This document shows, one piece after another, positions 5,180 to 5,704 of a DNA stretch of 5,704 nt (position 1 is its first letter; each line of letters begins with the position of its first letter). Source of the stretch: an uncultured Clostridia bacterium (GTDB taxonomy: Bacteria > Bacillota > Clostridia > Oscillospirales > CAG-272); assembly GCA_946641795.1 (NCBI GenBank), contig CAMPBZ010000082.1, positions 1 to 5,704 of the forward strand, read 5' to 3'. Under the pieces are notes generated by a model. It was not told where the DNA came from. It did not search any database and saw nothing but the letters and a program-made list of their open reading frames with translations. Made by a program: the position numbers and the translations under genes.

Positions 5180-5704
5180 TCGTTCCACCAACCTTCGTTT
5201 GGATTTTTGGGAAGGAGATTTTCCTCATTCTTCGGCAAAAGCGGCGTTTGAGGCGGTGGCGCCACGCGCGGCGCTTCGCTTTGCGCTCTTTGCGGCAGAT
5301 CGGCATAACGCCAGATCAGCTCTTTTGCCTCGTCCAGGCTGATCTCCTCCATACCGCCGTTCGTAATGCGGTAAATGCGGCTGCAAAGTTTAAGGGCGCT
5401 GGGCCGGTGCGTGGAAACAACAATCACCTTGTTGGGGTGCGCCTGAATGATGTTTTTCAGCACCCGCTCCTCGGTTTCCACATCGAGTGCGCTGGTCGCT
5501 TCGTCCAAAAGCAGAATGGGCGAACTGCGCAAAATGGCGCGGGCAATGGAAATGCGCTGTGCCTGACCTTCCGAAATGCCCCGACCGCGCTCGCCGAGTT
5601 TGCCGTTGATACCGTCTTCCAAAGGCTCTACAAATTCGTAGGCGCAGGCGGTTTTCAGGGCTTCAATAATTTCCTCGTCGGTCGCGTCCTCGCGCACCAT
5701 GCGC
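5176..5704 (-). CDS. ABC exporter, C-terminal part of the ATPase domain (partial, 5' end beyond window)
   Basis: The C-terminal 174-odd residues of an ATP-binding domain typical of fused MsbA/LmrA-like exporters. Counting from the Met at base 5700, the signature motif GISEGQAQRISIARAI (41-56; ISEGQ in place of LSGGQ), Walker B ILLLDE (62-67), D-loop SALD (70-73) and H-loop His98 (VVSTHRPS) are all present. Walker A and the membrane domain would lie to the right of the window; the Met at 5700 is internal, not a start, because the frame continues to the edge and Walker A is missing. After the ATPase fold comes a Pro-rich tail (about 140-174) with a doubled LLPKN motif (154-158 and 162-166), ending in GWWNE. 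The stop overlaps the acyltransferase start (ATGA), so the two are co-translated. In a peptide locus it is the likely exporter; substrate unknown. Confidence 0.92.
   Translation of the reverse strand, partial: RMVREDATDEEIIEALKTACAYEFVEPLEDGINGKLGERGRGISEGQAQRISIARAILRSSPILLLDEATSALDVETEERVLKNIIQAHPNKVIVVSTHRPSALKLCSRIYRITNGGMEEISLDEAKELIWRYADLPQRAQSEAPRVAPPPQTPLLPKNEENLLPKNPNEGWWNE

Noticed and set aside
1..5704. tRNA or rRNA genes, CRISPR array, insertion sequence
   Set aside because: No cloverleaf-like segments, regularly spaced repeats, transposase motifs or terminal inverted repeats were found on reading both strands.

Overview
The window looks like a chromosomal segment from a Gram-positive anaerobe of the class Clostridia, probably Oscillospiraceae/Ruminococcaceae. 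This is inferred from strong GGAGG-type ribosome binding sites, an extended -10 vegetative promoter, long U-tailed terminators, and a kinase/nucleotidyltransferase/PqqD/S26-peptidase gene set that is familiar from that group. The genus cannot be fixed from the sequence alone.

Layout. (1) Bases 1-886, + strand: a single AqpZ-type aquaporin gene with a 12-bp inverted repeat in its leader and an 18-bp perfect-stem terminator behind it. (2) Bases 887-1030: two more terminator-like hairpins separating the aquaporin from the convergent minus-strand genes. (3) Bases 1048-3873, minus strand: one transcription unit with a clear promoter (TTGCAA, 17 bp, TATAAT). It reads PqqD-like protein, S26-type peptidase, HprK-like kinase, NTP_transf_5 nucleotidyltransferase, then a short coding-like tail. 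(4) Bases 3895-3930: a perfect 16-bp terminator. (5) Bases 3943-5704, minus strand: the 3' part of a second transcription unit, with the end of an ABC exporter (cut by the window edge), an acyltransferase-3-like membrane protein, then a second short coding-like tail.

The minus-strand genes resemble a RiPP (ribosomally made, modified peptide) maturation and export locus. A PqqD-like recognition protein, a leader-peptidase-like protein, an HprK-like kinase and a PF14907 nucleotidyltransferase also occur together in lasso-peptide tailoring clusters such as paeninodin's. No lasso cyclase or radical SAM enzyme is visible here; one could lie beyond the right edge.

The most unusual observation is that both minus-strand units end the same way. 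Immediately after the last recognisable gene, and just before the terminator region, each carries a short Tyr/Gly-rich coding segment with a shared C-terminus (AYI...G...YTKGV(T/S)Y.E...G.Q, stop). The codons differ mainly at silent positions, which suggests the peptide itself was conserved. One copy has no ordinary start codon and the other has an ATG without a ribosome binding site. They may be peptide precursors, recoded C-terminal extensions, or remnants of a duplicated gene. The aquaporin appears unrelated to the rest.
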